Below, piece by piece: positions 13,563 to 22,333 of a DNA stretch of 64,000 nucleotides. Made by a program: the position numbers and the translations under genes. This DNA comes from an uncultured Ilyobacter sp. Its GTDB lineage: Bacteria > Fusobacteriota > Fusobacteriia > Fusobacteriales > Fusobacteriaceae. The notes below the pieces were generated by a model. The model searched no databases. It had not been told where the DNA came from and saw only the letters and a program-made list of their open reading frames with translations. Positions within the stretch are counted from its first letter, which is position 1. Each line of letters begins with the position of its first letter. The stretch is from contig NZ_OY760438.1 of assembly GCF_963663625.1 (NCBI RefSeq), positions 310,001 through 374,000 of the forward strand, in the 5' to 3' direction.

Positions 13563-14208
13563 TGACAAGGAACTTTTTGATAAAGTTTTTGAAATATTTA
13601 TGGATGAGTATAAAAATTCTATAACAGAAAAAGGTCGTTTTTCTGTTGCCTTGTCTGGAGGGGATACACCAAAGGAGCTCTTTAAGCGCTTGGTAAAGTC
13701 AAAAATTAAGTGGAAAAATGTGGATGTTTTCATGGTAGATGAAAGGTATCTGCCACCTGACCATGTAGATAGTAATTATAAACTTTTATGGGATAAGCTT
13801 TTGAGCAAGATAGATATACCAATTGGAAACATTAGAGTTATAAAATACATGGAAAGTCTAGAAACTAGCAGATTGGAATATGAAAAAGAGATAGAAGCTT
13901 TTATAAATGTTAAGGAAAATTCATTTGATGTGATAGTTTTAGGAATGGGTAAGGATGGGCATACGGCTTCAATTTTTCCTGATAATTTAAAGATGACAGG
14001 AACAGTTGTTCCCTCATTAGAGAGTGAAGTTCATAAGTATAATAGAATTAGCTTGAGTTTAGAGATAATTAACAGCTTCAGAAAAAAACTTTTTATTTTA
14101 AAAAAAGATAAAGAAGAGATACTTGATTTAGTTTTATCTAATAATGATTATCCATCATCTTTCGTTAGAGGTAATGTAATATATGTTATAAATGAAGAAG
14201 ATAAGTAG
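13543..14208 (+). CDS. pgl: 6-phosphogluconolactonase
   Basis: Hydrolyses 6-phosphogluconolactone to 6-phosphogluconate, closing the step between zwf and gnd. The 221-residue NagB-fold protein has [12 protein letters not shown] (residues 38-49), [15 protein letters not shown] (about 65-79) and [13 protein letters not shown] (about 136-148), which hold the family catalytic residues. Its start lies inside zwf. Its last codons and stop lie inside a 42-bp palindrome shared with the converging gene. Confidence 0.93.
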   Translation: MVIKTNSDKELFDKVFEIFMDEYKNSITEKGRFSVALSGGDTPKELFKRLVKSKIKWKNVDVFMVDERYLPPDHVDSNYKLLWDKLLSKIDIPIGNIRVIKYMESLETSRLEYEKEIEAFINVKENSFDVIVLGMGKDGHTASIFPDNLKMTGTVVPSLESEVHKYNRISLSLEIINSFRKKLFILKKDKEEILDLVLSNNDYPSSFVRGNVIYVINEEDK

Positions 14209-14236
14209 CGAATATATATTCGCTACTTATCTTCTT
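14195..14236. terminator. 42-bp perfect palindrome that encodes both convergent gene ends
   Basis: A perfect 21+21 bp palindrome with no loop. The pgl stop and the stop of the opposing superoxide dismutase gene are both inside it, so both proteins end in Glu-Asp-Lys. A short T-rich tail (TTTT at 14235-14238) follows on the plus strand. It probably acts as a bidirectional terminator. Confidence 0.7.
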
Positions 14237-14678
14237 TTAAATAGTGGTGTTGGAAATCGTGGATAGCATCTTTTAAGAGTTCTATATTTTTGAGGTCTGT
14301 GGATTGTTTTGTTTTCATTGAGTATATAGATATCTGGTGAAGAAGTTCTAAGGAACGAATATAGTCTTTATATTCTGGGCTTCGATCATCTGTCGGTTTA
14401 ATTCTCTGGTGTAAAAAATACTGAGAAACTATATCTTGATTTTTTTCAGCATGTATTTCTTTGGTATTTATCCAACGAACCAGCTGATTATAATCTGGAG
14501 TTTTGTCTTGTGAAATTTCAATTATTATTTTTGTGGCTTTTTCGATGGTGGTAGTATTTTCATAAAGTTCTTTGAACCTCAATTCGTCATCATAAATTCC
14601 ACAAGGGACTTCACAATGGGCAAATAAGTAATTTGGAATGAGAATAAGAAAAGAAAAAAGTAAAATAAATTTATTCAC
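14223..14678 (-). CDS. sodN: Predicted exported nickel superoxide dismutase
   Basis: Likely converts superoxide to O2 and H2O2 at a nickel centre outside the cytoplasm. I place the start at a GTG preceded by AGGAGG (9-nt spacing), giving 151 residues. Residues 1-20 form a Sec signal peptide ending in LFA; cleavage would expose His21 as the new N-terminus. The mature start HCEVPCGIYD reproduces the NiSOD nickel hook: His1, Cys2, Cys6, the Pro-Cys-Gly turn and Tyr9. The remaining ~120 residues are helical with the expected KE..AE and SQYF pattern and match the ~117-residue family size. Ordinary NiSODs are cytosolic and need the SodX peptidase; no sodX is seen, and signal peptidase could replace it. 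Family assignment is by motif, not by search. Confidence 0.75.
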   Translation of the reverse strand: MNKFILLFSFLILIPNYLFAHCEVPCGIYDDELRFKELYENTTTIEKATKIIIEISQDKTPDYNQLVRWINTKEIHAEKNQDIVSQYFLHQRIKPTDDRSPEYKDYIRSLELLHQISIYSMKTKQSTDLKNIELLKDAIHDFQHHYLKEDK

Positions 14679-14722
14679 AAATATACACCTCCTAAATTCA
14701 CATAAAAATAGAGATAAGAATG

Positions 14723-15217
14723 TCAATGGCATCTGCTTTTGTCTATATAATGGAGTAAAACATTGTCACTACTCTTGAGACGTCTGCAGATTTCTCTTGT
14801 TATATTTAAGATTAGAGTACTAAAAAGATTTTTGTCTTTTTTAAAAATCTTAAAAAAGTCTTCTTTTGAAAGTGCTATAATAATGGTGTCTTCACATGCT
14901 ACAGCAGATACAGCATGAGGCTGAAGACTTAGAACAGAAGCTTCCCCTATACAGTTTCCTTCACCGAATTCAAAAATCTGGTAAGGAGTCATGTCCACCT
15001 CCTCTATAAATCTGACTCTTCCTTTCTGTATAATGTAGATATGAGAAGGGAGTTCTCCCTGTTTAAAAATATATTCTCCTTTCTTATAATTGGATTGCTT
15101 TAAAATTTTAAACAGAAAATAAAGCTGTTTATCGTTAAGCCCTCCAAAAATAGATATTTTATTTAGAATTGGGAAAAGACCCTCTATATCTAAGAGTGGA
15201 AGAAGCTCTTTTGACAT
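14723..15217 (-). CDS. Cyclic-nucleotide-binding domain protein without DNA-binding domain
   Basis: A single Crp-type cNMP-binding beta-roll (about residues 15-130) including GEYIFKQGELPSHIYIIQKG and FGEGNCIGEASVLSLQPHAVSAVA. The latter holds the phosphate-binding-cassette-like G-E-A-S-x(5)-H-A segment with His in place of the usual Arg. After the roll there are only about 35 residues and no helix-turn-helix, so it is not a Crp/Fnr regulator. The ATG is chosen because GAGGTGA precedes it by 5 nt. It lies 44 nt upstream of the sodN-like gene and is probably in the same transcript. The ligand is unknown. Confidence 0.8.
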   Translation of the reverse strand: MSKELLPLLDIEGLFPILNKISIFGGLNDKQLYFLFKILKQSNYKKGEYIFKQGELPSHIYIIQKGRVRFIEEVDMTPYQIFEFGEGNCIGEASVLSLQPHAVSAVACEDTIIIALSKEDFFKIFKKDKNLFSTLILNITREICRRLKSSDNVLLHYIDKSRCH

Positions 15218-15293
15218 GATTATCACCTCTTCAGTTTAGTCTTGATACCTAAACTAATGTACAGTCTGTGTTGTAAATTTCCTCCTTAATACA

Positions 15294-15320
15294 TAAAAAA
15301 AGAGGTGCATTAGCACCTCC
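15294..15320 (-). terminator. clpB terminator
   Basis: GAGGTGC (15302-15308) and GCACCTC (15313-15319) pair over a 4-nt loop. Seven T residues follow on the minus strand. The stem abuts the clpB stop codon. Confidence 0.88.
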
Positions 15321-17888
15321 TTAGTTTATAGAAAAATCTAAATTTTCATTTACAAAATCCACTACAATTTTACTGTTATCAGGAACATCTCCTCTTAGAA
15401 GCATTTTTGCAAGCTTTGTCTCTAGTTCTCTTTGAATGAAACGTTTTAGTGGTCTTGCACCATAGTGAGGGTCAAAGGAAGTTTCAGCCACATACTTTAT
15501 GGCCGCTTCTGTGAATTTTAAAGTGATATAACGATCTTCGAGTCTTTTATTTATATCTGACAGTATAAGCCTCACTATATTTTTTACTGCTTCCAAATCT
15601 AAAGCTTTAAATATAATAGTATCATCAACTCTATTTAAAAATTCAGGCTTAAAATTTGATTTTAATATGTCCATTACAGATTTTTTTGTGCTGTCAGAGA
15701 GATCAGGGTCTTGTATTATAAACTGGCTTCCTATATTTGAAGTCATAATAACAAGGGTATTTTTAAAGTTTACAACTTTTCCTTTTCCATCAGTGAGTCT
15801 TCCATCATCTAAAACTTGTAGAAGAATGTTAAAAACATCTGGATGTGCCTTTTCAATTTCGTCTAACAATATAACTGAATATGGTTTTCTTCTTATAGAC
15901 TCAGTTAACTGTCCACCTTCTTCATAGCCAACATACCCAGGAGGAGCACCTATAAGTCTTGTGACAGAAAATTTATCCATGTATTCGCTCATATCCACCC
16001 TCACGACATTATCCTCATCGTCAAAGAGGTTGTATGCCAATGATTTGGCAAGATATGTCTTACCAACACCTGTAGGTCCTAAAAATATAAAAGAACCCAT
16101 GGGACGGTTTGGATCCTTTAACCCTGCTCTAGATCTTATAATGGTATTAGAGACTGCCTTGATAGCCTCTTCCTGCCCTATAACCCTTTCTTTGAGAGAA
16201 TCTTCTAAATGAAGTATTTTTTCTCTTTCTCCTTCCATAAGCTTTGATACCGGAATTCCAGTCCAACGGGCGACTATATCAGCGATTTCATCAGATGTAA
16301 CCTCTTGCTTTAAAAGTTTTGTAGTGCTAACATCTTCTTTTAATTTTTCTTCCTGAAGCTTTAATTCTTTTTCAAGAGATGGTATTTCTCCATATTTTAA
16401 TTCTGCAGCTCTGTTGAGATTTGATTCTCTTTGAGCTTTTTCAAACTCTAGCCTAGCTTCCTCGAGTTTTTTTGTAATCTCTTCTCTAGAAGATATATCT
16501 TTTTTTTCAAGATTCCATTGGGATCTCAATATGGATTTTTTAGAGTTCAGTTCAGAAAGTTCTTTTTCTAAAATCGTCAGCCTCTCCTGAGAACCCTTAT
16601 CCTTCTCTTTTTTTAGGGCTTCTTTTTCAATCTCTAGTTGAGTAACTCTTCTGGTTAGTTCATCTAGTTCATCGGGCATAGAGCTTATTTCCGTTTTTAT
16701 CATTGCAGCGGCTTCGTCAATAAGATCTATTGCCTTATCAGGGAGGAATCTGTCACTTATATACCTGTGGCTCAGTGTGGCTGCTGAGACTATTGCAGAG
16801 TCGCTTATTCTGATACCGTGAAAGATTTCATATTTTGTTTTCAGACCTCTTAATATTGAGACGGTGTCTTCTACATCTGGTTCATCTATCATTATGGTTT
16901 GAAATCTTCTTTCTAAGGCAGCATCTTTTTCCATATGTTTTCTGTATTCGTCCACGGTTGTAGCTCCTATAACCCTGGCTTCTCCTCTTGCCAACATAGG
17001 TTTTAGTATATTTCCGGCATCCATGGCACCATCTGTTCTTCCAGCCCCAACAATGGTGTGAATTTCATCTATGAAAAGAATAATATTTCCGTTAGATTCC
17101 TCAACCTCTTTCAAAACAGCTTTCAGACGCTCTTCAAACTCTCCACGGAATTTTGCTCCTGCAATAAGAGAACCCATATCCAGTGAGAAGATGGTCTTTC
17201 CCTTGAGGGAGTCAGGGACATCTTCTGCTAAAATTCTTTGAGCTAAGCCTTCCACTATCGCAGTCTTACCAACTCCTGGATCCCCTATAAGAATAGGGTT
17301 GTTTTTTGTCCTTCTAGAAAGAATCTGGATAGCCCTTCTTATCTCAGAATCTCTTCCTATTATGGGGTCTAATTTACCTTTTTTAGCCAGTTCCACGAGA
17401 TCTTTCCCGTATTTTGAAAGAGCTTCAAATTTCCCCTCTGGATTTGGAGAGTCCACCTTTTGACTTCCTCTTGCCTCAGAAAGGACTTTTTCAAACTCTT
17501 TGGAGTCTATCCCAATCCGCTTTAAAAGTGGAAGATTCTTCAAAAGAGACTTAAAAAGGTGTTCAACACTTATATAAGAATCTCCCATTTTTTTCATAAT
17601 CTCTTCAGCTTCCATGACTATCCTGTTGGTGGTACCTTCAAATGACAAATTTCCCTGGGACTCAACTTCTACTTTTGGGTATTTGTCCAGTTCATTTTGG
17701 ACTTCCTTCACCAGAGAACTTATATTCAGACCCATTTTTTCAAGTAGCCTTGGGATAAGGCCGTCATTTTGAGTAATTAGAGCTAGAGTAAGATGCTCGG
17801 GTTTGATGTTTGTGTGTTTATATTTTATAGCATAGTTGTGTGCATCATTTATTGCAAGTACTGATTTTTCTGTGTATTTATCATTCAT
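15321..17888 (-). CDS. clpB: ATP-dependent disaggregase ClpB
   Basis: Hexameric AAA+ chaperone that, with DnaK, resolves protein aggregates in the cytoplasm. From the chosen ATG (AGGAGG 6 nt upstream) it has 855 residues. The order is N-terminal Clp repeat domain (about 1-145), first AAA module with GDPGVGKT near 200, the long coiled-coil middle domain (about 400-520) that separates ClpB from ClpA and ClpC, and second AAA module with GPTGVGKT near 600 and [10 protein letters not shown]. The CIRCE operator and a sigma-A promoter lie directly upstream, so it is under HrcA heat-shock control. An in-frame codon 10 triplets upstream lies in the operator and is unlikely to be used. Confidence 0.97.
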   Translation of the reverse strand: MNDKYTEKSVLAINDAHNYAIKYKHTNIKPEHLTLALITQNDGLIPRLLEKMGLNISSLVKEVQNELDKYPKVEVESQGNLSFEGTTNRIVMEAEEIMKKMGDSYISVEHLFKSLLKNLPLLKRIGIDSKEFEKVLSEARGSQKVDSPNPEGKFEALSKYGKDLVELAKKGKLDPIIGRDSEIRRAIQILSRRTKNNPILIGDPGVGKTAIVEGLAQRILAEDVPDSLKGKTIFSLDMGSLIAGAKFRGEFEERLKAVLKEVEESNGNIILFIDEIHTIVGAGRTDGAMDAGNILKPMLARGEARVIGATTVDEYRKHMEKDAALERRFQTIMIDEPDVEDTVSILRGLKTKYEIFHGIRISDSAIVSAATLSHRYISDRFLPDKAIDLIDEAAAMIKTEISSMPDELDELTRRVTQLEIEKEALKKEKDKGSQERLTILEKELSELNSKKSILRSQWNLEKKDISSREEITKKLEEARLEFEKAQRESNLNRAAELKYGEIPSLEKELKLQEEKLKEDVSTTKLLKQEVTSDEIADIVARWTGIPVSKLMEGEREKILHLEDSLKERVIGQEEAIKAVSNTIIRSRAGLKDPNRPMGSFIFLGPTGVGKTYLAKSLAYNLFDDEDNVVRVDMSEYMDKFSVTRLIGAPPGYVGYEEGGQLTESIRRKPYSVILLDEIEKAHPDVFNILLQVLDDGRLTDGKGKVVNFKNTLVIMTSNIGSQFIIQDPDLSDSTKKSVMDILKSNFKPEFLNRVDDTIIFKALDLEAVKNIVRLILSDINKRLEDRYITLKFTEAAIKYVAETSFDPHYGARPLKRFIQRELETKLAKMLLRGDVPDNSKIVVDFVNENLDFSIN

Positions 17889-17911
17889 AAGAAGCCTCCT
17901 TTTAAACTTTG

Positions 17912-17938
17912 TTAGCACTCTTCTTGGCTGAGTGCTAA
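17912..17938 (-). promoter_or_regulatory. CIRCE operator (HrcA site) upstream of clpB
   Basis: A perfect inverted repeat TTAGCACTC-N9-GAGTGCTAA, identical to the CIRCE consensus, lies between the promoter and the clpB ribosome-binding site. This predicts repression by HrcA, which is not in the window. Confidence 0.95.
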
Positions 17939-17951
17939 ATTTATTATATTT

Positions 17952-17980
17952 AATATATAATTTTTTTAAAGAAAAGTCAA
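17952..17980 (-). promoter_or_regulatory. clpB promoter
   Basis: On the minus strand TTGACT (17975-17980), a 17-nt spacer and TATATT (17952-17957) form a good sigma-70-type promoter. Transcription would start close to or within the CIRCE element. Confidence 0.75.
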
Positions 17981-18101
17981 GAAATAGAGTTTAAGTTTTT
18001 TTTAGGTTCTCAAATCATATTCTTGAAAATATAAGCTATATGATTATTCAAAAGTGTGAAGTAAAATCCTGTAAATAAGAAACTAAGCCTCGAAAATAAA
18101 A

Positions 18102-18134
18102 TAAAAAAAAAGCTGCTGAAGTACTTCAGCAGCT
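18102..18134 (-). terminator. guaB terminator
   Basis: A perfect palindrome (18111-18134, AGCTGCTGAA with its complement around GTAC) is followed on the minus strand by nine T residues. It lies 8 nt past the guaB stop. Confidence 0.92.
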
Positions 18135-18141
18135 GAAAAGT

Positions 18142-19605
18142 TTACTTGTGATAGTTTGGAGCTTCCTTTGTGATATTGATATCGTGAGGGTGTGATTCTA
18201 TTAGCCCAGAACCTGTTATTTTTACAAATTTACCATCTTTCTTAAGGCTTGCTATAGTGGCAGTACCACAGTATCCCATACCTGCTTTAAGTCCCCCTGT
18301 AAGTTGGAATATTACGTCTTCTAATTTACCTTTATATGCAACTCTTCCCTCTATACCTTCAGGAACCAGTTTTTTTGCCTCAGACTCTTTTTGGAAATAT
18401 CTGTCGCTAGAACCTCTTTTCATTGCAGCAAGGGATCCCATTCCCACATATACCTTGAATCTTCTTCCTTCAAAGATGATCTCTTCACCAGGTGCTTCTT
18501 CTGTACCGGCCAAAAGTCCTCCGATCATGACACAGTCAGCACCTGCAGCGATAGCTTTTGCAATATCTCCGGAAAGTTTTATTCCACCATCGGCGATGAC
18601 TCCGATACCTCTTTCCTTACAAACTTCATAGACATCGTTGATAGCGGAGATCTGAGGAACTCCAACACCTGCTACAACTCTAGTTGTACAGATAGAACCA
18701 GGTCCTACTCCTACTTTAACTGCACTTGCTCCTGCGTCAGCAAGGTCCATAGCAGCTTCGGCAGTTACGATGTTTCCACCGATTATGTCGAGGTCAGGAA
18801 AAGCTTCCCTGATCTTTCTTACAGTTTGGATTACCCCGTTAGAATGACCGTGTGCAGAGTCTACAGTTATTATATCTACCCCGGATTTTACAAGTGCAGC
18901 GACTCTTTCTAGAGTATCGGCCCCTACACCTACAGCACCTCCTACTCTCAGTCTTCCACGGGAGTCCTTACATGCATTTGGATATTCCTCTATATTATCT
19001 ATATCTTTTATTGTAATAAGCCCCATAAGCTTAGAATTTTCGTCTACTATCGGAAGTTTTTCTATTCTGTTTTCCAAAAGAATTTCTTTTGCTTCATCAA
19101 GGGTAGTACCAACAGAAGCTGTAATAAGATTTTCTTTTGTCATGATGGTTTCCACTTTTTCACTTAGGTCTTTTCTGTACTTTAGGTCTCTATTTGTAAT
19201 TATTCCTACGAGTGTTCCGTCACTTTCTACTACAGGCAGTCCAGAGATTCTGTATTTTGCCATTATGCCATCAGCATCTGCAAGGGTAGATTCTCTGTTA
19301 AGAGTTATAGGATCTGTGATCATGCCACTTTCATTTCTTTTAACCTTGTCTATCTCAGCGGCCTGCTCTTCGATGGACATGTTTTTATGGATAAATCCTA
19401 ATCCCCCCTGTCTTGCCAAGGCTATAGCTAACTTTGCTTCAGTAACAGTATCCATAGCAGCACTTAAAATTGGAACATTTAATTCTATATTTTTTGTGAT
19501 TTTTGTTTTGAGTGAGACTTCGTTTGGTAAGATATCTGATTTCTGTGGAACCAATAGAACGTCGTCAAAAGTTATAGCCTCTTTGATAATTTTTCCATTC
19601 AACAT
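18142..19605 (-). CDS. guaB: Inosine-5'-monophosphate dehydrogenase
   Basis: NAD-dependent oxidation of IMP to XMP, the committed step of guanine nucleotide synthesis. The 487-residue TIM-barrel enzyme has two CBS domains inserted at about residues 95-205 (around ISGLPVVE and IEKLPIVDE). [11 protein letters not shown] near residue 300 holds the catalytic Cys, and [17 protein letters not shown] binds the IMP phosphate. AAGGAGG precedes the ATG. A guanine-class riboswitch and its terminator lie in the 5' leader, so guanine is expected to switch it off. Confidence 0.97.
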   Translation of the reverse strand: MLNGKIIKEAITFDDVLLVPQKSDILPNEVSLKTKITKNIELNVPILSAAMDTVTEAKLAIALARQGGLGFIHKNMSIEEQAAEIDKVKRNESGMITDPITLNRESTLADADGIMAKYRISGLPVVESDGTLVGIITNRDLKYRKDLSEKVETIMTKENLITASVGTTLDEAKEILLENRIEKLPIVDENSKLMGLITIKDIDNIEEYPNACKDSRGRLRVGGAVGVGADTLERVAALVKSGVDIITVDSAHGHSNGVIQTVRKIREAFPDLDIIGGNIVTAEAAMDLADAGASAVKVGVGPGSICTTRVVAGVGVPQISAINDVYEVCKERGIGVIADGGIKLSGDIAKAIAAGADCVMIGGLLAGTEEAPGEEIIFEGRRFKVYVGMGSLAAMKRGSSDRYFQKESEAKKLVPEGIEGRVAYKGKLEDVIFQLTGGLKAGMGYCGTATIASLKKDGKFVKITGSGLIESHPHDINITKEAPNYHK

Positions 19606-19642
19606 GAACTGAATTCCTCCTTAAAGATAAATTGAGTTTAAT

Positions 19643-19702
19643 AAAAAGAGCCCAAGTCTAAATTCCACCTTTTAAAACTGGTGAAAGAATAGACTCAGGC
19701 CT
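19643..19702 (-). terminator. Riboswitch-controlled terminator in the guaB leader
   Basis: On the minus strand a long bipartite stem starts at GGCCTGAGTCTA and closes with TAGACTTGGGCTC, using several G-U pairs. It encloses a second helix (TTTCACC with GGTGGAA) and is followed by five T residues (complement of 19643-19647). It lies between the aptamer and the guaB ribosome-binding site, the normal place for an expression-platform terminator. Confidence 0.8.
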
Positions 19703-19724
19703 GAAATTGGCTGGACCGCTTCCA

Positions 19725-19787
19725 CTCATAGAGATTAATTTTAGGTTAACCGTAGATACACTGCACCTTATTAGCAGCTTATATGAG
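19725..19787 (-). promoter_or_regulatory. Purine riboswitch aptamer, guanine class, upstream of guaB
   Basis: The 63-nt minus-strand element forms P1 CUCAUA/UAUGAG, P2 CUGC/GCAG with loop ending AAGG, and P3 GGUUAA/UUAAUC with loop CCUAAAA. The GG of loop 2 and CC of loop 3 provide the known kissing contacts. J2/3 reads GUAUCUAC against the consensus GUUUCUAC. The base just before the P1 3' strand is C (position 74 in xpt numbering), which specifies guanine (or 2'-deoxyguanosine) over adenine. J3/1 is C-U-C instead of G-A-C, a departure from the consensus. It sits before a purine gene and a terminator. Confidence 0.85.
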
Positions 19788-19821
19788 AAAAAATAAATTA
19801 TACTATTAATATATTGGAATG

Positions 19822-19850
19822 ATCTTACCACAAAATACAAGTGTTGTCAA
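19822..19850 (-). promoter_or_regulatory. guaB promoter
   Basis: Minus-strand TTGACA (19845-19850), exact 17-nt spacer, TAAGAT (19822-19827). It lies about 30 nt before the riboswitch aptamer, so the leader is about 210 nt. Confidence 0.82.
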
Positions 19851-19936
19851 TAATAGAAAAATAGCCTTTATGTTTTAAAGGGTATTCTTTTTTAGGTATA
19901 AATTAAAAGCTCAACTATTGCTACAGACCTTAAAAA

Positions 19937-21556
19937 TTACCTTAGCTGCAACTCTACCTCTTCCTGAATACTGCCTAGCATAAATAAAATATGCCTGTTT
20001 ATTCTCCTGTACTTTGAAAGAATTTCCATAAAAATATGTTCTGAATATTCGACATTTTCTAAAGGGTCTACAAATTCTAAAGAATTGGCAATATCCTGAC
20101 AGAATTTTTTTTCTCTTATAATATCCTTTATATCTGGTTTCAGGGCAATTTTTTCAAGATTTTCTAAGGATAAAATAATCTTTTCGTGATAAAAATCTAC
20201 CTGTTTTGTAAAATTTTCAGGCAGTATTAGTTTTTTGTTCATTGCTTTTTTATATATTTTTCCTAAGCTTGCCCCGTAATCCCCTAAGGATTCCATGGTG
20301 TCTGCCAAAACAAGTAGCATTCTTATAGATTTCAAAATTTCTTTAGAATCTGTATCATGGAGCAGACCGGTGAGATTTTTAAAAATAGAATCTTTTTTGT
20401 CGTCTTGATACTTTTCACCTTCGAAGAGAACCAGGGAATTGCCTGAAGGAAGCTCTCTTTTTATAAGGTTTCTAAAGGTGTGTAAATCTTCCTTGAATCT
20501 GGTTATCATTTGAACTATTTCCAATCTAGATTTTTCAAGGGCTGCCAAAGGGAACTGATATAATTTTTCAGTTACATAAGACTCTTCTTGCCCTCCTTTT
20601 GTATCCTTGCCAATTTTACTGAGAAAGCTCAAGAGTGTGCTTATAAATGGGAGGAATATGAGGGCATTTCCAATATTAAAAAGTGTATGAGAAAGTGCGA
20701 TGTACTCAGAAATATTTTTTTCAGGGGGTGAAAGCTTACTTATAAGTGTTGCATATCCGTAGAAGAAAGGCAGCAACAATGAAACCCCGACTATTTTTAT
20801 GAGAATGTGTGCATAGGCGGCCCTCTTTGCTTCTGGTCGTGTATTGAGAGAGGCGAGATATGCAGTTATTGTGGTGCCTATATTTCCGCCCAAAATCAGT
20901 GCAAGTGAAGTTTTGGGAGTGATTAGCCCCTGCGTTGCCAGAGCCATTGTGATTCCAACCGTGGCAGAGGAGGACTGTAGTATAGAGGTCAAGGCGGCTC
21001 CTGTAATTGCAGACATGATGACCCCATTATAACTTTCTGCAGAAAAAACGTGAAAAAACTTTATGAATTCAGGAATATCTTTTAATGGGTCTATTCCGTT
21101 TTTCATAAGAGTGAGCCCTAGAAAAATAAGCCCTACTCCTATGAATATCAGGGCCATTTTTTTACGCTTCTGGTTCTTTGAAAAGAGGAATATAAAAGCC
21201 CCTATACCTGTTATCGGTATACCGTATTCTGTAATTTTAAATGCTAGTATCCATCCTATGGCCGTTGCTCCTATATTTGCACCTAAGATTATGCCTATGG
21301 CCTGTCTCAGAGTCATGAGAGAAGCGTTTACAAACCCTACAACCATTACGGTAGTGACGGAACTAGACTGGATAATGGCTGTGATAAAAGTTCCAACAAG
21401 GATTCCCCGAAATGTACTTGAGGTCATCTTATGAATAATCTCTCTCAACCTATTCCCTGCTATTTCCTGAAATGATTTTGACATAACATCCATTCCATAG
21501 AGAAACATTCCCAGCCCACCTGTGACCTGAAGAGCAATTGTAATAAAAAGTTCCAT
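19937..21556 (-). CDS. Na+/phosphate cotransporter family protein with PhoU-like tail
   Basis: Likely Na+-coupled phosphate symporter of the NptA/YjbB type in the inner membrane. The first ~310 residues form about nine helices, with the duplicated Na/Pi motif seen as TAIIQSSSVTTVMVVGFV and TSILQSSSATVGITMALA, and GANIGAT / GGNIGTT repeats. The last ~200 residues are soluble, helical and PhoU-like. The ATG with AAGGA at 10 nt is preferred over a GTG three codons upstream that would sit on the ribosome-binding site. It is a single-gene unit. Phosphate as substrate is a family inference. Confidence 0.88.
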   Translation of the reverse strand: MELFITIALQVTGGLGMFLYGMDVMSKSFQEIAGNRLREIIHKMTSSTFRGILVGTFITAIIQSSSVTTVMVVGFVNASLMTLRQAIGIILGANIGATAIGWILAFKITEYGIPITGIGAFIFLFSKNQKRKKMALIFIGVGLIFLGLTLMKNGIDPLKDIPEFIKFFHVFSAESYNGVIMSAITGAALTSILQSSSATVGITMALATQGLITPKTSLALILGGNIGTTITAYLASLNTRPEAKRAAYAHILIKIVGVSLLLPFFYGYATLISKLSPPEKNISEYIALSHTLFNIGNALIFLPFISTLLSFLSKIGKDTKGGQEESYVTEKLYQFPLAALEKSRLEIVQMITRFKEDLHTFRNLIKRELPSGNSLVLFEGEKYQDDKKDSIFKNLTGLLHDTDSKEILKSIRMLLVLADTMESLGDYGASLGKIYKKAMNKKLILPENFTKQVDFYHEKIILSLENLEKIALKPDIKDIIREKKFCQDIANSLEFVDPLENVEYSEHIFMEILSKYRRINRHILFMLGSIQEEVELQLR

Positions 21557-21620
21557 AAAAACCACATCCTTAAGGGTTTGGCATTATAATATAATGCTTT
21601 GAAGTTTTTAAATAAGAAAA

Positions 21621-22090
21621 TTATTTTATGTAGGGTATTATAGTTTTATATTTTTCTGTTACAGGGTCAGAAGCTATTTTATCTATCCTTTGGATATTGC
21701 TATTTAAATTATCCTTAAGGTTGTATTGCTCTAGGAGCTTGCTTATCTGATTTAAGATACCTTTCTTGACTTCTAATTTTCACCAGTATATTTTACAAGG
21801 AGGGTATTCCTGCCCTTCTGGATATATTGTACTTTTTTGCTCCTTTGAAATACAAGCCTACAAACTGGAGACCGTGAATCTCAATCTTAGTAACGTCTTT
21901 TTTTTCAAAGATGAGGTTCTCTACACTCCTTCCTAATCACTTCATATACAAGGGTAAAATTAAAATCCTGACAGGATGATTTTTTCAGCTGATCTTCCAT
22001 CTCGTAGCGGATCAGCGGCAGGGTGTAATTGAAGAGGTTTGTCAGTGTTATTACCCTGAAAAGAGTAATACCTATCACCTTTGGAATTAA
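21621..22090 (-). pseudogene. Remnant of an adenylate-forming ligase (PaaK/CapK-like), frameshifted
   Basis: On the minus strand, broken frames still read like the C-terminal half of a phenylacetate-CoA-ligase/CapK-type protein. One frame gives VITLTNLFNYTLPLIRYEM, the family's core motif; a stop follows after about 25 codons. Another frame continues with an NLIFEKKD and GLYFKG-type stretch, and a third ends with SDPVTEKYKTIIPYIK before TAA at 21621. No intact start or N-terminal half is seen. The rest of the gap up to 22333 is AT-rich with no gene. The reading is by motif recall, so the exact subfamily is uncertain. Confidence 0.65.
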
Positions 22091-22333
22091 CTCATTACAA
22101 ATATATACGATATTTTTAAGAGGCTTCCTCTGAAAGTATGTAGTAAACCATATACTTTCGATAGCTACTTAGTAAATTATTTCGACTATTTTTCCAACAA
22201 CTTCGTCTAAAATCTTGAGTATTTTAGGTGCTTTAATCGATATACTCACACATATGTACATATATTTTTTAAAATAAGTATTCTTAGTTCTAAAATTTTT
22301 TAAAAATATAAAATTATAAAGGAGTTTAAAAGC

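Noticed and set aside
19658..19840. 60-codon minus-strand frame upstream of guaB
   Set aside because: It runs through the promoter, riboswitch aptamer and terminator; RNA structure explains the sequence better.
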